From contig NZ_PGUZ01000040.1 in assembly GCF_002860165.1 (NCBI RefSeq), forward strand, positions 1-46,641: a stretch of 46,641 nucleotides of DNA, written 5' to 3'. A program made the position numbers and the translations under genes. The notes below the pieces were generated by a model, which ran no database searches, was not told the DNA's origin, and saw only the letters and a program-made list of their open reading frames with translations. This document shows, one piece after another, positions 37,936-46,641 of this stretch. Source of the DNA: Bacillus sp. V3-13. GTDB taxonomy: Bacteria; Bacillota; Bacilli; Bacillales; Cytobacillaceae. Position 1 is the first letter of the stretch; every line of letters starts with the position of its first letter.

Positions 37936-38035
37936 AGAAATTCTTCCCTTCTTTATTATTTTCTAAGACAGTATAGCCATTAATAAAAAGAAACATACTA
38001 CTGATAGAGTATAAAACGAAAGGAATGAGACAAAG

Positions 38036-38122
38036 ATGTTTAATAAAATTTTGGGCATATTAACTCTGTTGATTGTACTGACAATTGTTTTGGCAATAGT
38101 TTTTAATTATGAACTCTATTGA
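38036..38122 (+). CDS. possible 28-residue membrane peptide divergent from cas12b
   Basis: MFNKILGILTLLIVLTIVLA then IVFNYELY: one perfect hydrophobic span with a positive N-terminus. The ATG has AAAGGA 11 bases before it, a somewhat long spacing. It is the only plus-strand candidate in the defence island and faces away from cas12b across 100 bp. It could be a type I-like toxin, a small membrane partner, or chance. No family known to me. Confidence 0.4.
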   Translation: MFNKILGILTLLIVLTIVLAIVFNYELY

Positions 38123-38407
38123 GCTATAGGCTCTGTTAACCCATGCGTGTGCTATAAAAAGGAAAAAATCCTTTTATCCATGGAGAATTAATTCTGGCAC
38201 TCTAAGGCAAAGTATAGCCTCTGATTCGATGCGCTAATTTTCCTCAACGTATCTGTTCCACTCTAATTTTTATAAAACCGGCGACCATTGCTTGATGCTT
38301 TAGGGGTAGCAGAAAGATTTACAGAAAGAATTTGGCTATTTATTACCTCACACCGGAAGTCCTCTCCACACGATAAATAATCTAAATAAGTATATTTTCC
38401 TATAGAA
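38123..38407. other. gap between the cas operon and the Wadjet operon
   Basis: No gene seen. A hairpin-like AAAAAGGA / TCCTTTT pair at about 38155-38175 could terminate the small plus-strand gene. GGCTCTGTTAACCC at 38130 resembles IS ends I have seen, but no partner end is present. Confidence 0.35.
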
Positions 38408-39928
38408 CTATTCATAAAAACCGCCCCGTTTATTTACAATTGTACCATAGGAATCCATACTTATTGATTTTTTTGTTATGACATGTTCAAGTTTATTATC
38501 CAGATAATCTATAAGGATTTCCTGCTCTGCTTTTGCACCATTGTCTTTCATATAACTCAAAACCTCGACAACATCTTTATGAAGATTACTGTATACCAGA
38601 ATGTTGTCAATTGCTTTTTCATCTGCCTTTTCAAGCGGTTTATATATGCCACTCTTCATAAACCAATCCTTATTGTAGCCAAACAAGTAAACAGGAACAT
38701 TGTATTTTTTAATCTTCCTGGTAATATCCTCGGCAATTTGATAACCATAAGGATCAAGATCCGGCCACACATATATACCTCTCGTTTTGTGAATACATGC
38801 CTGAATAACTAAATGGATCTCTCCAGATGATAAAAACCCTCTGCCAAGAAGAATAGCCCATTTTGATTTATCCAGTAATTTACCTTTTACTATTGAAAGA
38901 AATAAATCTTGGTTTTCTACTATAAGTAAACAAGAGGTATTCCAACTCGTTATCTTCATCTTGTGTATCATTTCAGCCGGAAACGGCACATAATCCATAA
39001 AAGCCTGGCTCGTCCCAGCCGCTCCTTGCAGCTCCCAAGTTAGATCTCCAGAAACGAGAACTTCGTGCCGTTCAGGAAGAATGCCAACACTTGATAAATC
39101 TTTGCCAAAAATCAATTCTACACGTTTTTTGTCTGCTTTATTAATTTCCTTGGTATTGCCAAAGATGCGTTGGGAAAACGGTTTCCAATACACGTTATAA
39201 TTATTTTCAATATTCTCGTACAATCCATATAGGATTCTGATAAACTTCATATATCCTTTAAAGGATAAACTAGAAGATACCACTACTTGTTCATCAGGTC
39301 CTAATACAACTCCTTTTCCAGTCAATTCATATTGCTCTTTTTGTCCCATGATAATTGTTTTGATTTTTTCACTATTGTCGGTAGTAGGTTCATTCATTAA
39401 CAAAGGAAAAGGATTATTCAACCAATTTTGGACAGATTCAACTGGAATACCTAAAAAATATCTAATATCCGTAATGTATTTATCATTATAGTAGATGTGG
39501 GTTTTATCCCAGTGTGATATACGAGTCTTATCATTTCTTTCTCTTAGGATAACAACCCCATAACTATTTAAAGCTTCTAGAGTCTCTATAATGGTTTCAT
39601 AAGAAAAGGCTGCAAATAAGTTCTTTTTCCAGCGGCTCCAAATCTTTTTGTTATTTTTCTTATAAAGTTCGTTGAGTAATATTATCGCTGCTTCTCTATA
39701 TTCCTCGGGAAGGAAATCTTCTATCCTTCCTAGAAAATTCTTATTTCCGTACCGTTCGCGTTCCCTGTATATAATCCGCCCTTTTTTCTTGCAGAGTGTG
39801 CATTCCCTCCATTCTGATTTCAATCGAATAAATTGAGAGTCCACTTTCTCAAATGGACCCCAGTTATTTTTGTACTTGTAAATATGCCGGCAAGAATTAG
39901 ATGACACTACGCTTTCTGAGGTATTCAT
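38408..39928 (-). CDS. jetD: Wadjet JetD, Toprim-domain nuclease
   Basis: 506 residues. The C-terminal third is a Toprim domain: LLIVENQDLF (E338, N339) and YVWPDLDPYGYQIAEDI (D390, D392), the metal-binding residues that cut DNA in Wadjet. The N-terminal part is helix-rich with a CTLC pair (43-46), probably the arm that binds the JetABC motor. The ATG overlaps the end of jetC by 32 bp. It is last in the operon jetA-jetB-jetC-jetD. Known Wadjet systems extrude circular DNA and cleave small plasmids. The subtype (I, II or III) cannot be set by eye; sizes differ from the type I set I remember. Confidence 0.85.
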   Translation of the reverse strand: MNTSESVVSSNSCRHIYKYKNNWGPFEKVDSQFIRLKSEWRECTLCKKKGRIIYRERERYGNKNFLGRIEDFLPEEYREAAIILLNELYKKNNKKIWSRWKKNLFAAFSYETIIETLEALNSYGVVILRERNDKTRISHWDKTHIYYNDKYITDIRYFLGIPVESVQNWLNNPFPLLMNEPTTDNSEKIKTIIMGQKEQYELTGKGVVLGPDEQVVVSSSLSFKGYMKFIRILYGLYENIENNYNVYWKPFSQRIFGNTKEINKADKKRVELIFGKDLSSVGILPERHEVLVSGDLTWELQGAAGTSQAFMDYVPFPAEMIHKMKITSWNTSCLLIVENQDLFLSIVKGKLLDKSKWAILLGRGFLSSGEIHLVIQACIHKTRGIYVWPDLDPYGYQIAEDITRKIKKYNVPVYLFGYNKDWFMKSGIYKPLEKADEKAIDNILVYSNLHKDVVEVLSYMKDNGAKAEQEILIDYLDNKLEHVITKKSISMDSYGTIVNKRGGFYE

Positions 39929-42782
39929 CGTTTACCACTCCATACGTTATTGGAGGTGCTACTTCTTCATTGACTCGTTTTGGCCTGAAGTTGATGATCA
40001 TATTAACCCAAGGCATCAAAAGTTTAATGTTTTCAGAATATGGCATAGCAATTAGAAATTGCACACCTGTTTTCTTTAAAAATTCTCCTGCGACATTGAT
40101 CCGTTCTTGGTCCAGATGGGCAAATGGTTCATCCAGGATCATAAAGCTCAGGGCTCCATCAGATTTTACGGCAGCAAAAGTCAGTAATAATGAAGCGATT
40201 ACTTTTTGTCCTCCACTTAGACCTGCCTTTACTCGATAGCTTTGCAATTCCTTCCCGTGAAAGGCAATACGATAATCCACTTTCCATCGTTCTTCTCCTA
40301 TATGAAATGCACGAAGATCAGCCTTTATATTACTTATTTTCGATAGATCTTCCAATGATTTCTTAATTTTCGAGAAAACTTGTTCAACCATCATATGATA
40401 TTCTTGCTCAGCGATCTTGTGCTTTTCCTCCAGCTTGCTAAGTTCAATTTGAACCCGTTTAATTTCCTTAATATGATTTTGAACTAATTTTTGATGGTGT
40501 TTATATTTTTGTTCCAACCCAATCAGCCGCTTTTCTTCACCTGGTGCTATAAAATCCGATTTTGTGATGTTCCGCAGAACATTAATCGTTTGGGTCAACG
40601 ATTCTATTTCTGTTTTATAGTAAGCAGATGGGCTTAAATCAGCAGTGTATTCTTCATTATTAGCTAGAGACTTTTGTTCGGCACTAAGTCCTTCCAAAGC
40701 ATGGACATAGTTTTGATGTGATTCATGAACAAATTGCTCCTGTTGTCGAATATCTATAACAATGCTTTCTTTGTGTTTTTGTTTTTCTTCAATTTGCCCC
40801 TGAACTTTTCCGATTTCTCCTCGTAATGAATCAAGCTGCGTAAAAAGAACGTTTTGCTTTTTTTGTTCTTCATTGAGTTGATTCTGAATCTTTGAGAGGT
40901 GCTCTTGGGTGTTCTTTTGCTTAATGATAAGTTTTTCATGTATAGCCTGTTTATTAGGTATCATGCGAACATTTTTTTGTATTTCTATCATTTCTAATGT
41001 TTTATCGTAGTTTAACTTTGCCTGTTCCATTTTATCTTTGAAGCTATTATAGGATGGTAAAAGAACATCTAACTGTTGTTGTGCATCTTTAAGCTGTGCA
41101 TGGAATGCTTCTTTACCACAATATTTACCGTTGGATTTAATAAATCTGCCACCACGTGAAATGATCTTATAAGGGTATGGAGTGTTAAGAATTGAGTTTT
41201 TCCCTTTTTTCACCCAATTCCAGCCCTTCTCCATTGTCTCAGAAATCATATAATCCCTGAACTTTTCTAAATAACCGGAAATTCTTTCATCGAGTATTTT
41301 TACCTTTTGTAAAATGGAATCGGCTGAAACGGTAAATTTAATTGATTTAAATGGGGAAATCCAGTAAGGATACTTTAACTCTTGAGCCCATTTCATAACT
41401 TTAACTATATGATCTTCTGACACCGTAATAGTAAAGCGTTCCGGTCCGATTAAAGCCTCAATGGCTTCTCTCCATTTTTCATCAAGAATATCGATATAAT
41501 CTGCTACCAAAAGGTGCTCAACTTCGCATTCCTTCAGCTTGGTAATCATTCGCTGCACTTCAGTTGGATATTCTATTGATCCGTTTTGATCTAGTCGTTG
41601 GATAGTTTCTTCTATGTATTTTTTATTTTTTTCCACCTCTTTAAATTGAGTAAAAGCTTCAAGATAGAGGCTTTCATCGGCTGCTTTTTGTTTTTCCAAT
41701 TGTGATTCTGATATTGGTTTAACCTCGCCATACTCACTTAGGAATTTTTCAATTTCTGTTACATCCTTATCCAAAATAGCTAAATCGGTATCACTCTTTG
41801 ACTTTTCATCATATAGACTGTTGAGGTCTTGTAAGTTCTTTTTATATCCTGTTTCCAAGGCAGAATATGTATCTTGACTCAATCGCTCCTTCTCTTGCAG
41901 TGACTGAATGCTATCAACGAGTTCCTTTAAGGTGATTTCCGATTCTTGTAGCTTTACTTTAGCTTTTTCAAACTTCTCTCGACTTTCGATTACAAGAGCA
42001 ATTGGCAAATCAAATTTAAATTTCTCCTTTGTTTGTTCCCTCAGTAATATTTGCTTGCACCGCTCGATTCTCTCCTGAAGACGTTGGACATGCGCTTCTT
42101 CCATATTTTTCTGCTCAGAGAGAGCGGAGAACTGCTGTTTTTGCCTGATAACTTCTGTTTTAACTTTACGGAAATTATCAATTCTCTCTTGTTCTCCACA
42201 AATATCCAATAAGTATTCGGCTAAATCTTCTTCATTTTTCTTTAGGACTTCTTCTGTATTTCCTTGATTTAAACTGAAAGCGCGAATCAAGGCACTGGAA
42301 ATCCCAATCTCCTCCATCTGACTTAAATATTGCTTTACCTCAAGCCAACGGAGGTTGTTTTTCATATCTTTATCTAAATCAAAATCCCCATCATAAATAA
42401 TGTAATTACGTTTAACAGTTGGATCATTAAGTTGTAGCCGGCATATGATAGATACGATATTATTTTTTTTACCTATGTGCTCAAATGGTTGAATATTACA
42501 ATTTGGATTGAAATTATTATCAAACTTCCCGATAATGTATATTTCAAAGATATCCTCACGCTCAAAGAACGTTCTTAACGAGTGGTCATTATCAAACCTT
42601 ACAGCTCCAAATAAAACACGTACCATATTTAGAAAGGTTGTCTTACCTGAACCGTTTTCACCAATTAGCCCCGTTAATCCTTCATGAATCAAGATATCTT
42701 GTCTGGAAAAATAAGAGAATCCCTCGGTCTCAATACTTAGCAGCTTGATTGGAGCATATCGTTTACTGGTTGGTGCCGGCAT
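39897..42782 (-). CDS. jetC: Wadjet JetC, SMC/MukB-like ATPase
   Basis: 961 residues from ATG 42782, chosen because AAGGAGGA lies 7 bp before it; the frame opens earlier at 42872, inside jetB. Walker A GENGSGKT is at 41-48, followed by two long coiled-coil arms around a central hinge-like globule (about 400-600). The signature motif LSGGQ is at about 855 and Walker B FMILDEP at about 880, with the D-loop AHLD. This is the loop-extruding motor of Wadjet, related to MukB and SbcC. It overlaps jetB by 20 bp and jetD by 32 bp, so the four genes are tightly coupled. Confidence 0.9.
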   Translation of the reverse strand: MPAPTSKRYAPIKLLSIETEGFSYFSRQDILIHEGLTGLIGENGSGKTTFLNMVRVLFGAVRFDNDHSLRTFFEREDIFEIYIIGKFDNNFNPNCNIQPFEHIGKKNNIVSIICRLQLNDPTVKRNYIIYDGDFDLDKDMKNNLRWLEVKQYLSQMEEIGISSALIRAFSLNQGNTEEVLKKNEEDLAEYLLDICGEQERIDNFRKVKTEVIRQKQQFSALSEQKNMEEAHVQRLQERIERCKQILLREQTKEKFKFDLPIALVIESREKFEKAKVKLQESEITLKELVDSIQSLQEKERLSQDTYSALETGYKKNLQDLNSLYDEKSKSDTDLAILDKDVTEIEKFLSEYGEVKPISESQLEKQKAADESLYLEAFTQFKEVEKNKKYIEETIQRLDQNGSIEYPTEVQRMITKLKECEVEHLLVADYIDILDEKWREAIEALIGPERFTITVSEDHIVKVMKWAQELKYPYWISPFKSIKFTVSADSILQKVKILDERISGYLEKFRDYMISETMEKGWNWVKKGKNSILNTPYPYKIISRGGRFIKSNGKYCGKEAFHAQLKDAQQQLDVLLPSYNSFKDKMEQAKLNYDKTLEMIEIQKNVRMIPNKQAIHEKLIIKQKNTQEHLSKIQNQLNEEQKKQNVLFTQLDSLRGEIGKVQGQIEEKQKHKESIVIDIRQQEQFVHESHQNYVHALEGLSAEQKSLANNEEYTADLSPSAYYKTEIESLTQTINVLRNITKSDFIAPGEEKRLIGLEQKYKHHQKLVQNHIKEIKRVQIELSKLEEKHKIAEQEYHMMVEQVFSKIKKSLEDLSKISNIKADLRAFHIGEERWKVDYRIAFHGKELQSYRVKAGLSGGQKVIASLLLTFAAVKSDGALSFMILDEPFAHLDQERINVAGEFLKKTGVQFLIAMPYSENIKLLMPWVNMIINFRPKRVNEEVAPPITYGVVNDEYLRKRSVI

Positions 42783-43467
42783 ATTCTCTTCCTCCTTCAT
42801 TATTAGAATTATCGCTATCTGCATGTAATTCATCGGTGTTTTGTTCTCCTGCATTTTCGGTGAATTCTGCAAATGTTTGTTCTAATTGTTCCTTTTGCTC
42901 TTCATTCTCGAGAATTAGAAAATCAATCACACGATCCTTCACTAAATCATACATAGTTACAGGCTCAATGGCCGTAGATAAACGGGGGCCAGCTGCTATT
43001 CTATTTTTTTGCCCCCATACACTCTTGATAAAATCATATTGCCGCAATAAAGTAAGAGTTCTACGCAAGTTTTGGCGGGCCCCGATATTTTGTTTAAAGT
43101 TTTCATATAGTTGGTCTTCGGTAACGGTCGGTTCTTCTTTTAATTCCTTCATTAATGTCCGATCAAATTTGGGAAGGATCAAATGACACCAAAGGATGAC
43201 AATAAGCGCTTTGGCTTGAATGGTTAAGCCGCTGCCTAGTTCATCTTCCACAAGCTGGTGAATAGACCGGATTTGGCGCTTGATTCTTGCGTCATAATGA
43301 TTTGATATCGGGTCATCAACAAATTCATAACCTGCACGATTAAGATTTTCTTTTACTTGCGTCTTTAAGTTTTCATCATATTGCAACTGTGGAAATATAT
43401 CTCGTACACAAGCTCTAGTCGTTAATCTTGCACAAATTTCTTCCGCTGTGTATTGCATTCCATCCAT
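42763..43467 (-). CDS. jetB: Wadjet JetB, MukE/KITE-like subunit
   Basis: 234 residues, helix-rich with two predicted winged-helix units (VEDELGSGLTIQAKALIVIL, then NFKQNIGARQNLRRTLTLLRQYDF) as in MukE-like KITE proteins, which bind the kleisin and DNA. It ends in an acidic, low-complexity tail (TENAGEQNTDELHADSDNSN). Its ATG overlaps the jetA stop (TAATG). Sequence similarity alone would be weak; the call rests on size, fold pattern and its place between JetA and JetC. Confidence 0.8.
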   Translation of the reverse strand: MDGMQYTAEEICARLTTRACVRDIFPQLQYDENLKTQVKENLNRAGYEFVDDPISNHYDARIKRQIRSIHQLVEDELGSGLTIQAKALIVILWCHLILPKFDRTLMKELKEEPTVTEDQLYENFKQNIGARQNLRRTLTLLRQYDFIKSVWGQKNRIAAGPRLSTAIEPVTMYDLVKDRVIDFLILENEEQKEQLEQTFAEFTENAGEQNTDELHADSDNSNNEGGREYAGTNQ

Positions 43468-44753
43468 TATTTATCCCTCCGGTTAATGGTGCCTTTAGAT
43501 AGTGTGCTTAATATCTTGTCTTGAAAGACAAGAGTATCGGTTGAGATTTTCAATTCAAACCCAATTGAGTTATTTTCAGCTGAAAATATTTGTTGGCCTT
43601 CCATAAAACAAAGTGAGGCTAAGTACATTAGTACTTCCTCTTTTGATTGACGAGTGAAAAGAAAGACATCCAAATCAATTTTGTCTGCTTCAGCAAGGGC
43701 TTCATCCAAGCTTTTCTCAACTTTATTTAAGTAAGGTTCTTCCCCTGCCTCAAAGTTATATAGTTGAGTTTTTTTCACTTTGTCACTTATTTTGCGGGAT
43801 TTTATCTTCTTTCGTCGTGATAGAAATACGTTTAATGATGTTACAATATCATTTTCATCAACCCACTTTGCATTTGAAGGCACATACCCTGCTGGATCAG
43901 CGAAAGTACTTAACAAGTGAAAAGGACTTTTATAAAGAAAACGCTCCACATCCTGCCTGGTGAATACACTTTCTCCTAAAATGCCTTCCTCCATCAGATA
44001 TTTCTTTCTTACATCCAATAGTTCGATTATTTTAGATTTAGTAGCGAGCAAAATAGTAATTGATTGTTTATCCGCTTCATTAAATGGAATTTGTCTCTTT
44101 TTCTTTTTGTCAATCAGTTCATGTAATCGCAGAAGAAATTCATCGATTACTTGTAAGAATTGGTACATTTTTTTGGAGGTTTCTATTATGCGTTCGGAAT
44201 TTTTCGAGACAAGGGATGATTTGATTTCATCTATACTCCTTTGTAAACCATTTATTGCTTGATCCCGTAGAAACTCAGTAGATTGAATATCTAACTCCAT
44301 AGAATCTGCAGCCTGAAAAATTTGATTTAAAGCAAGTTGAAACGCCATTTCATCCATTTCATCTCCTTTATATAAGAAGGGAAGAAACCGCATAAATAAT
44401 AAACCAGCTTTTGAAATGGAATATTGGAGACTTCCTTCCTCGCGTTTAAACCATTGGCTTTCCATAAGGCTATTTAAAATGGAATTCAATGCTTTCGGAG
44501 GATATTGAGGAAATAGTGCTTCCATTTCTGCACGTGTAAATGAACTCTTGCTTATATTCCTGGAAATTTCGGAAAGAACATAAATTTTATGTATAAAAAG
44601 TTGTCTTGAACCAGTCAAATGGCTTAAAAGATCGAACAAATAAGAGAATCCTTCAGCAAAATTGACTTTTGGCAATTCGTAATCATTTATGGTGGGCTCC
44701 AAATTCTCACTTCCTTTTGAGTTTGTATCATCAACCAACTTGGACATATTCAA
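43467..44753 (-). CDS. jetA: Wadjet JetA, MukF-like kleisin
   Basis: 428 residues. The N-terminus has a winged-helix pattern (FSYLFDLLSHLTGSRQLFIH... SFTRAEMEALFPQYPPKALNSILNSLMES), the middle is a long helical bundle (160-280), and the C-terminus a small globule that would meet the ATPase head, as in MukF/JetA. The first codon is TTG 44753, with ATG two codons on; neither has a good ribosome binding site. A 9-bp inverted repeat covers the start region. First gene of the operon; jetB follows with a 1-bp overlap. The function call depends on the whole operon. Confidence 0.8.
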   Translation of the reverse strand: MNMSKLVDDTNSKGSENLEPTINDYELPKVNFAEGFSYLFDLLSHLTGSRQLFIHKIYVLSEISRNISKSSFTRAEMEALFPQYPPKALNSILNSLMESQWFKREEGSLQYSISKAGLLFMRFLPFLYKGDEMDEMAFQLALNQIFQAADSMELDIQSTEFLRDQAINGLQRSIDEIKSSLVSKNSERIIETSKKMYQFLQVIDEFLLRLHELIDKKKKRQIPFNEADKQSITILLATKSKIIELLDVRKKYLMEEGILGESVFTRQDVERFLYKSPFHLLSTFADPAGYVPSNAKWVDENDIVTSLNVFLSRRKKIKSRKISDKVKKTQLYNFEAGEEPYLNKVEKSLDEALAEADKIDLDVFLFTRQSKEEVLMYLASLCFMEGQQIFSAENNSIGFELKISTDTLVFQDKILSTLSKGTINRRDK

Positions 44754-44784
44754 AAAGTTTTATACTTTAAATCCGAAACTTTTT
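44752..44784. promoter_or_regulatory. inverted repeat at the jetA start
   Basis: AAAAAGTTT (44752-44760) and AAACTTTTT (44776-44784) are perfect 9-bp arms around a 15-bp centre that includes TATA. Position over the start region suggests an operator or an mRNA hairpin that limits JetA translation. Confidence 0.45.
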
Positions 44785-44889
44785 AAATTTATCCATTATC
44801 ATTATTACAGTCAGCTTTAAATTCTCGAGTATTGATAAACATTACTCAAAAACATCCATCTTTGGAGCCACCACTTTAACAAAATAAAA

Positions 44890-45020
44890 GGGGCTGTCCC
44901 AAAAGTGGTATTTCAGCCGAAGTCTTAAAAAAGTAAAACCCAAGAATGCTGTTAAATCAACATTCTTGGGTTTTTAATTTGAGTGCATCTTACTCTAAAA
45001 TGGACTTTTTAGACAGCCCC
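44890..45020. mobile_element. MITE-like element, 131 bp
   Basis: The ends are inverted: GGGGCTGTCCCAAAAGT at 44890 and, read inward from 45020, GGGGCTGTCTAAAAAGT. Inside is a hairpin CCCAAGAATG / CATTCTTGGG followed by TTTTT (about 44939-44975). No gene. The GGGGCTGTC ends recall IS1182/IS5-type elements. No clear target duplication. It lies directly upstream of the Wadjet operon and may terminate or shield it. Confidence 0.75.
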
Positions 45021-45128
45021 TTTAAAAGCTCGGTAAATGTATGAAAAAAATTATTTTTTTCTTGGATACCTCCAGTTTGCATGCAGGATATGGGCACTTA
45101 TTATTCAAATGATAAAATTACAAATTCT

Positions 45129-45941
45129 CTACCTTTTCCCCTCACGACTATCATCCGGTACAACCTCCATATACAACTGAAGAAGCAGATCAATAAAAAG
45201 GACAACTATAGAATTATAAGAAGTGATGTTGTATGAAACATCAAGCGGTTCCCGCGATCCGTATATTGGCAAAATCAAATCGGCCATCTCAGCTAAAGAA
45301 CTATTGCGGTTGCTGGTAATAGCGGCAATTTTAATACCCTGCCGTTTGGCAATTTGTGCTTTTGATAATGCATACGATGACTCGCCCGATCTCGAGAAAA
45401 CGACCATCAGCTGGCTCTTTGCTAGTTGGTTCATGTAGATGCCGCCCGGAGCGCTGACGTTGACAAGCCAGGTATCCTTTCCGATAATTTGAAACCGCTG
45501 GGTGAAATAGTTGGCGACGATCTCTGAGATGCCGGAACCACATACACCAATATGGGATGCATTTTTTAAGAGTTGGATGAATTGTTCCAGATCGGCTTCA
45601 TTAAGCTGGTCAATTGTTTTTCCGTAGTTTTGCTGAAAAGAGTTCAGCAGCACACTGGCTGTTTTCTTCATTGAAGAATGCGTGTCATCATGATCTTCCT
45701 GCAAGTAATCATATTGATTTTTCAAATAGAATTTCAGCTCACTGTAACCGCTTAATCCAAGCTTTGTACATAACCGTGAAATACTTGATGTCGATACAAA
45801 GTTGTTTTTCGCCGCTTCACGGATGCTGTAGGTTTGCAGTTGGTCAATATGTTCAATTAAATCGAGAAGAATTGTATATTCAGTATCATTGATAGTATCC
45901 CCGACGGTGGCGAGAATTTTATTCAAAAGTAATCTTTTCAA
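45129..45941 (-). CDS. RpiR/MurR-family transcriptional regulator
   Basis: 270 residues from TTG 45941, which follows AAAAGGAGTGCCAACCA; the frame opens further upstream without a site. The N-terminal helix-turn-helix is IREAAKNNFVSTSSISRLCTKL. The C-terminal SIS domain binds a phosphosugar: HIGVCGSGISEIVANYFTQR, MVVFSRSGESSYALSKAQIAKRQG, IAAITSNRNSSLAEMADLIL. Such regulators control sugar or amino-sugar use. No target gene is adjacent in the window. Confidence 0.9.
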   Translation of the reverse strand: MKRLLLNKILATVGDTINDTEYTILLDLIEHIDQLQTYSIREAAKNNFVSTSSISRLCTKLGLSGYSELKFYLKNQYDYLQEDHDDTHSSMKKTASVLLNSFQQNYGKTIDQLNEADLEQFIQLLKNASHIGVCGSGISEIVANYFTQRFQIIGKDTWLVNVSAPGGIYMNQLAKSQLMVVFSRSGESSYALSKAQIAKRQGIKIAAITSNRNSSLAEMADLILPIYGSREPLDVSYNITSYNSIVVLFIDLLLQLYMEVVPDDSREGKR

Positions 45942-46187
45942 TGGTTGGCACTCCTTTTCTACTACCCTGATTATAAAATAGAAATCGTGTGATTCCAATT
46001 CAAGTAAAAATCCTCGTGTTCTCGGTCTGTGAGGGGTAATGCAGTTAAATGCATTGGATGCTCGTTGACTAACGAGCAAACATTCTTACATGTTTAACCA
46101 TTAATTTGAAAATAATTACTAAAAAGAGTTCCTATGCAGAGGAATTAAGCGGAAAGGAAATTCGAGGTGTTTAAGCGCAAAGCCCTG

Positions 46188-46641
46188 GGATTTACGAGCG
46201 GATCCCGAGATTTACGAGCGGAACTCGGGATTTACGAGCGAAACTCGGGATTTACGAGCGAAACTCGGGATTTACGAGCGGAACTCGAGATTTACGAGCG
46301 GAACTCAGGATTTACGAGCGGAACTCAAGATTTACGAGCGGAACTCGAGATTTACGAGCGGAACTCAGGATTTACGAGCGGAACTCGAGATTTACGAGCG
46401 GAACTCAGGATTTACGAGCGGAACTCAGGATTTACGAGCGGAACTCGGGATTTACGAGCGGAACTCAGGATTTACGAGCGGAACTCGAGATTTACGAGCG
46501 GAACTCAGGATTTACGAGCGGAACTCGAGATTTACGAGCGGAACTCGAGATTTACGAGCGGAACTCGAGATTTACGAGCGGAACTCGAGATTTACGAGCG
46601 GAACTCGAGATTTACGAGCGGAACTCGAGATTTACGAGCGG
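46188..46641. repeat. 20-bp tandem repeat running off the window edge
   Basis: At least 23 copies of TTTACGAGCGGAACTCGAGA, the last cut by the window end. The variable bases are the pair after ACTC (GA, GG, AG or AA) and, in two early copies, AAACTC for GAACTC. CTCG...CGAG gives each unit a small inverted repeat. One frame is free of stops (EIYERNSRFTSG...), but no start or site precedes it, so I treat it as non-coding intergenic repeat. Confidence 0.95.

Noticed and set aside
33690-38225. The string GGCAAAGTATAGCCT occurs both inside cas4-cas1 (near 33691) and in the gap near 38209
   Set aside because: Fifteen bases shared once in AT-rich DNA, with no flanking similarity; probably chance or a tiny local copy.
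42783-42872. Upstream start of jetC giving 991 residues
   Set aside because: It lies inside jetB with no ribosome binding site; ATG 42782 has AAGGAGGA in front and fits the ATPase N-terminus.
46188-46641. Stop-free frame through the 20-bp repeat (EIYERNSRFTSG...)
   Set aside because: No start codon or ribosome binding site. A 20-bp unit without stops gives an open frame automatically.

Overview
The window is chromosomal DNA of a low-GC Gram-positive bacterium of the family Bacillaceae. The support is AT-rich sequence, strong AGGAGG-type ribosome binding sites, frequent TTG and GTG starts, and Bacillus-type housekeeping genes (rlmD/yefA, recQ, sstT, an AIM24-family gene). The Cas12b protein looks like the one I remember from Bacillus sp. 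V3-13 (BvCas12b). That match is recall, not a search result.

Region 1 (1-17.3 kb) is a mosaic of insertions and gene debris. An IS3-family element (403-1744) cuts off the front of an MFS transporter, which runs directly into a D-Ala-D-Ala ligase scrap. A displaced copy of the rlmD 3' end (3397-3700) follows, then a GC-rich carboxylesterase broken by a one-base frameshift. A small flavinylation module comes next: FMN-binding protein, ApbE, and a TetR regulator with two matching 25-bp operators. Two intact short-chain dehydrogenases flank a decayed third. Then come selO, a grpB scrap, a second rlmD-tail relic, sstT behind a probable tandem glycine riboswitch, a NERD-domain protein, and a 52-bp tandem repeat of terminator-like hairpins. 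Intact rlmD closes the region. The three rlmD tails suggest repeated integration at the rlmD 3' end.

Region 2 (17.4-27.2 kb) is ordinary: a VOC protein, recQ, a truncated hydrolase, a DinB-family protein, a long E. coli-type speD, a sugar ABC transporter (two permeases divergent from a lipoprotein binding protein, no ATPase gene), and an AIM24-family protein.

Region 3 (27.9-44.8 kb) is a defence island with almost everything on the minus strand. It holds a Doc toxin with a 48-residue basic putative antitoxin and a palindromic operator. Next is a CRISPR array with 49 full repeats, one degenerate terminal repeat and 49 spacers. The array is followed by a tracrRNA with its own promoter, then cas2, a cas4-cas1 fusion and cas12b: a complete type V-B system. 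Beyond a short spacer with a possible 28-residue membrane peptide lies a four-gene Wadjet (JetABCD) condensin-like anti-plasmid operon. Adaptation would use Cas4-Cas1 and Cas2, interference the single effector Cas12b with crRNA and tracrRNA, and Wadjet would act on circular plasmids independently of sequence.

Region 4 (44.9 kb to the end) holds a MITE-like element, an RpiR/MurR-family regulator, and a 20-bp tandem repeat running off the window edge. No rRNA or tRNA gene was seen.
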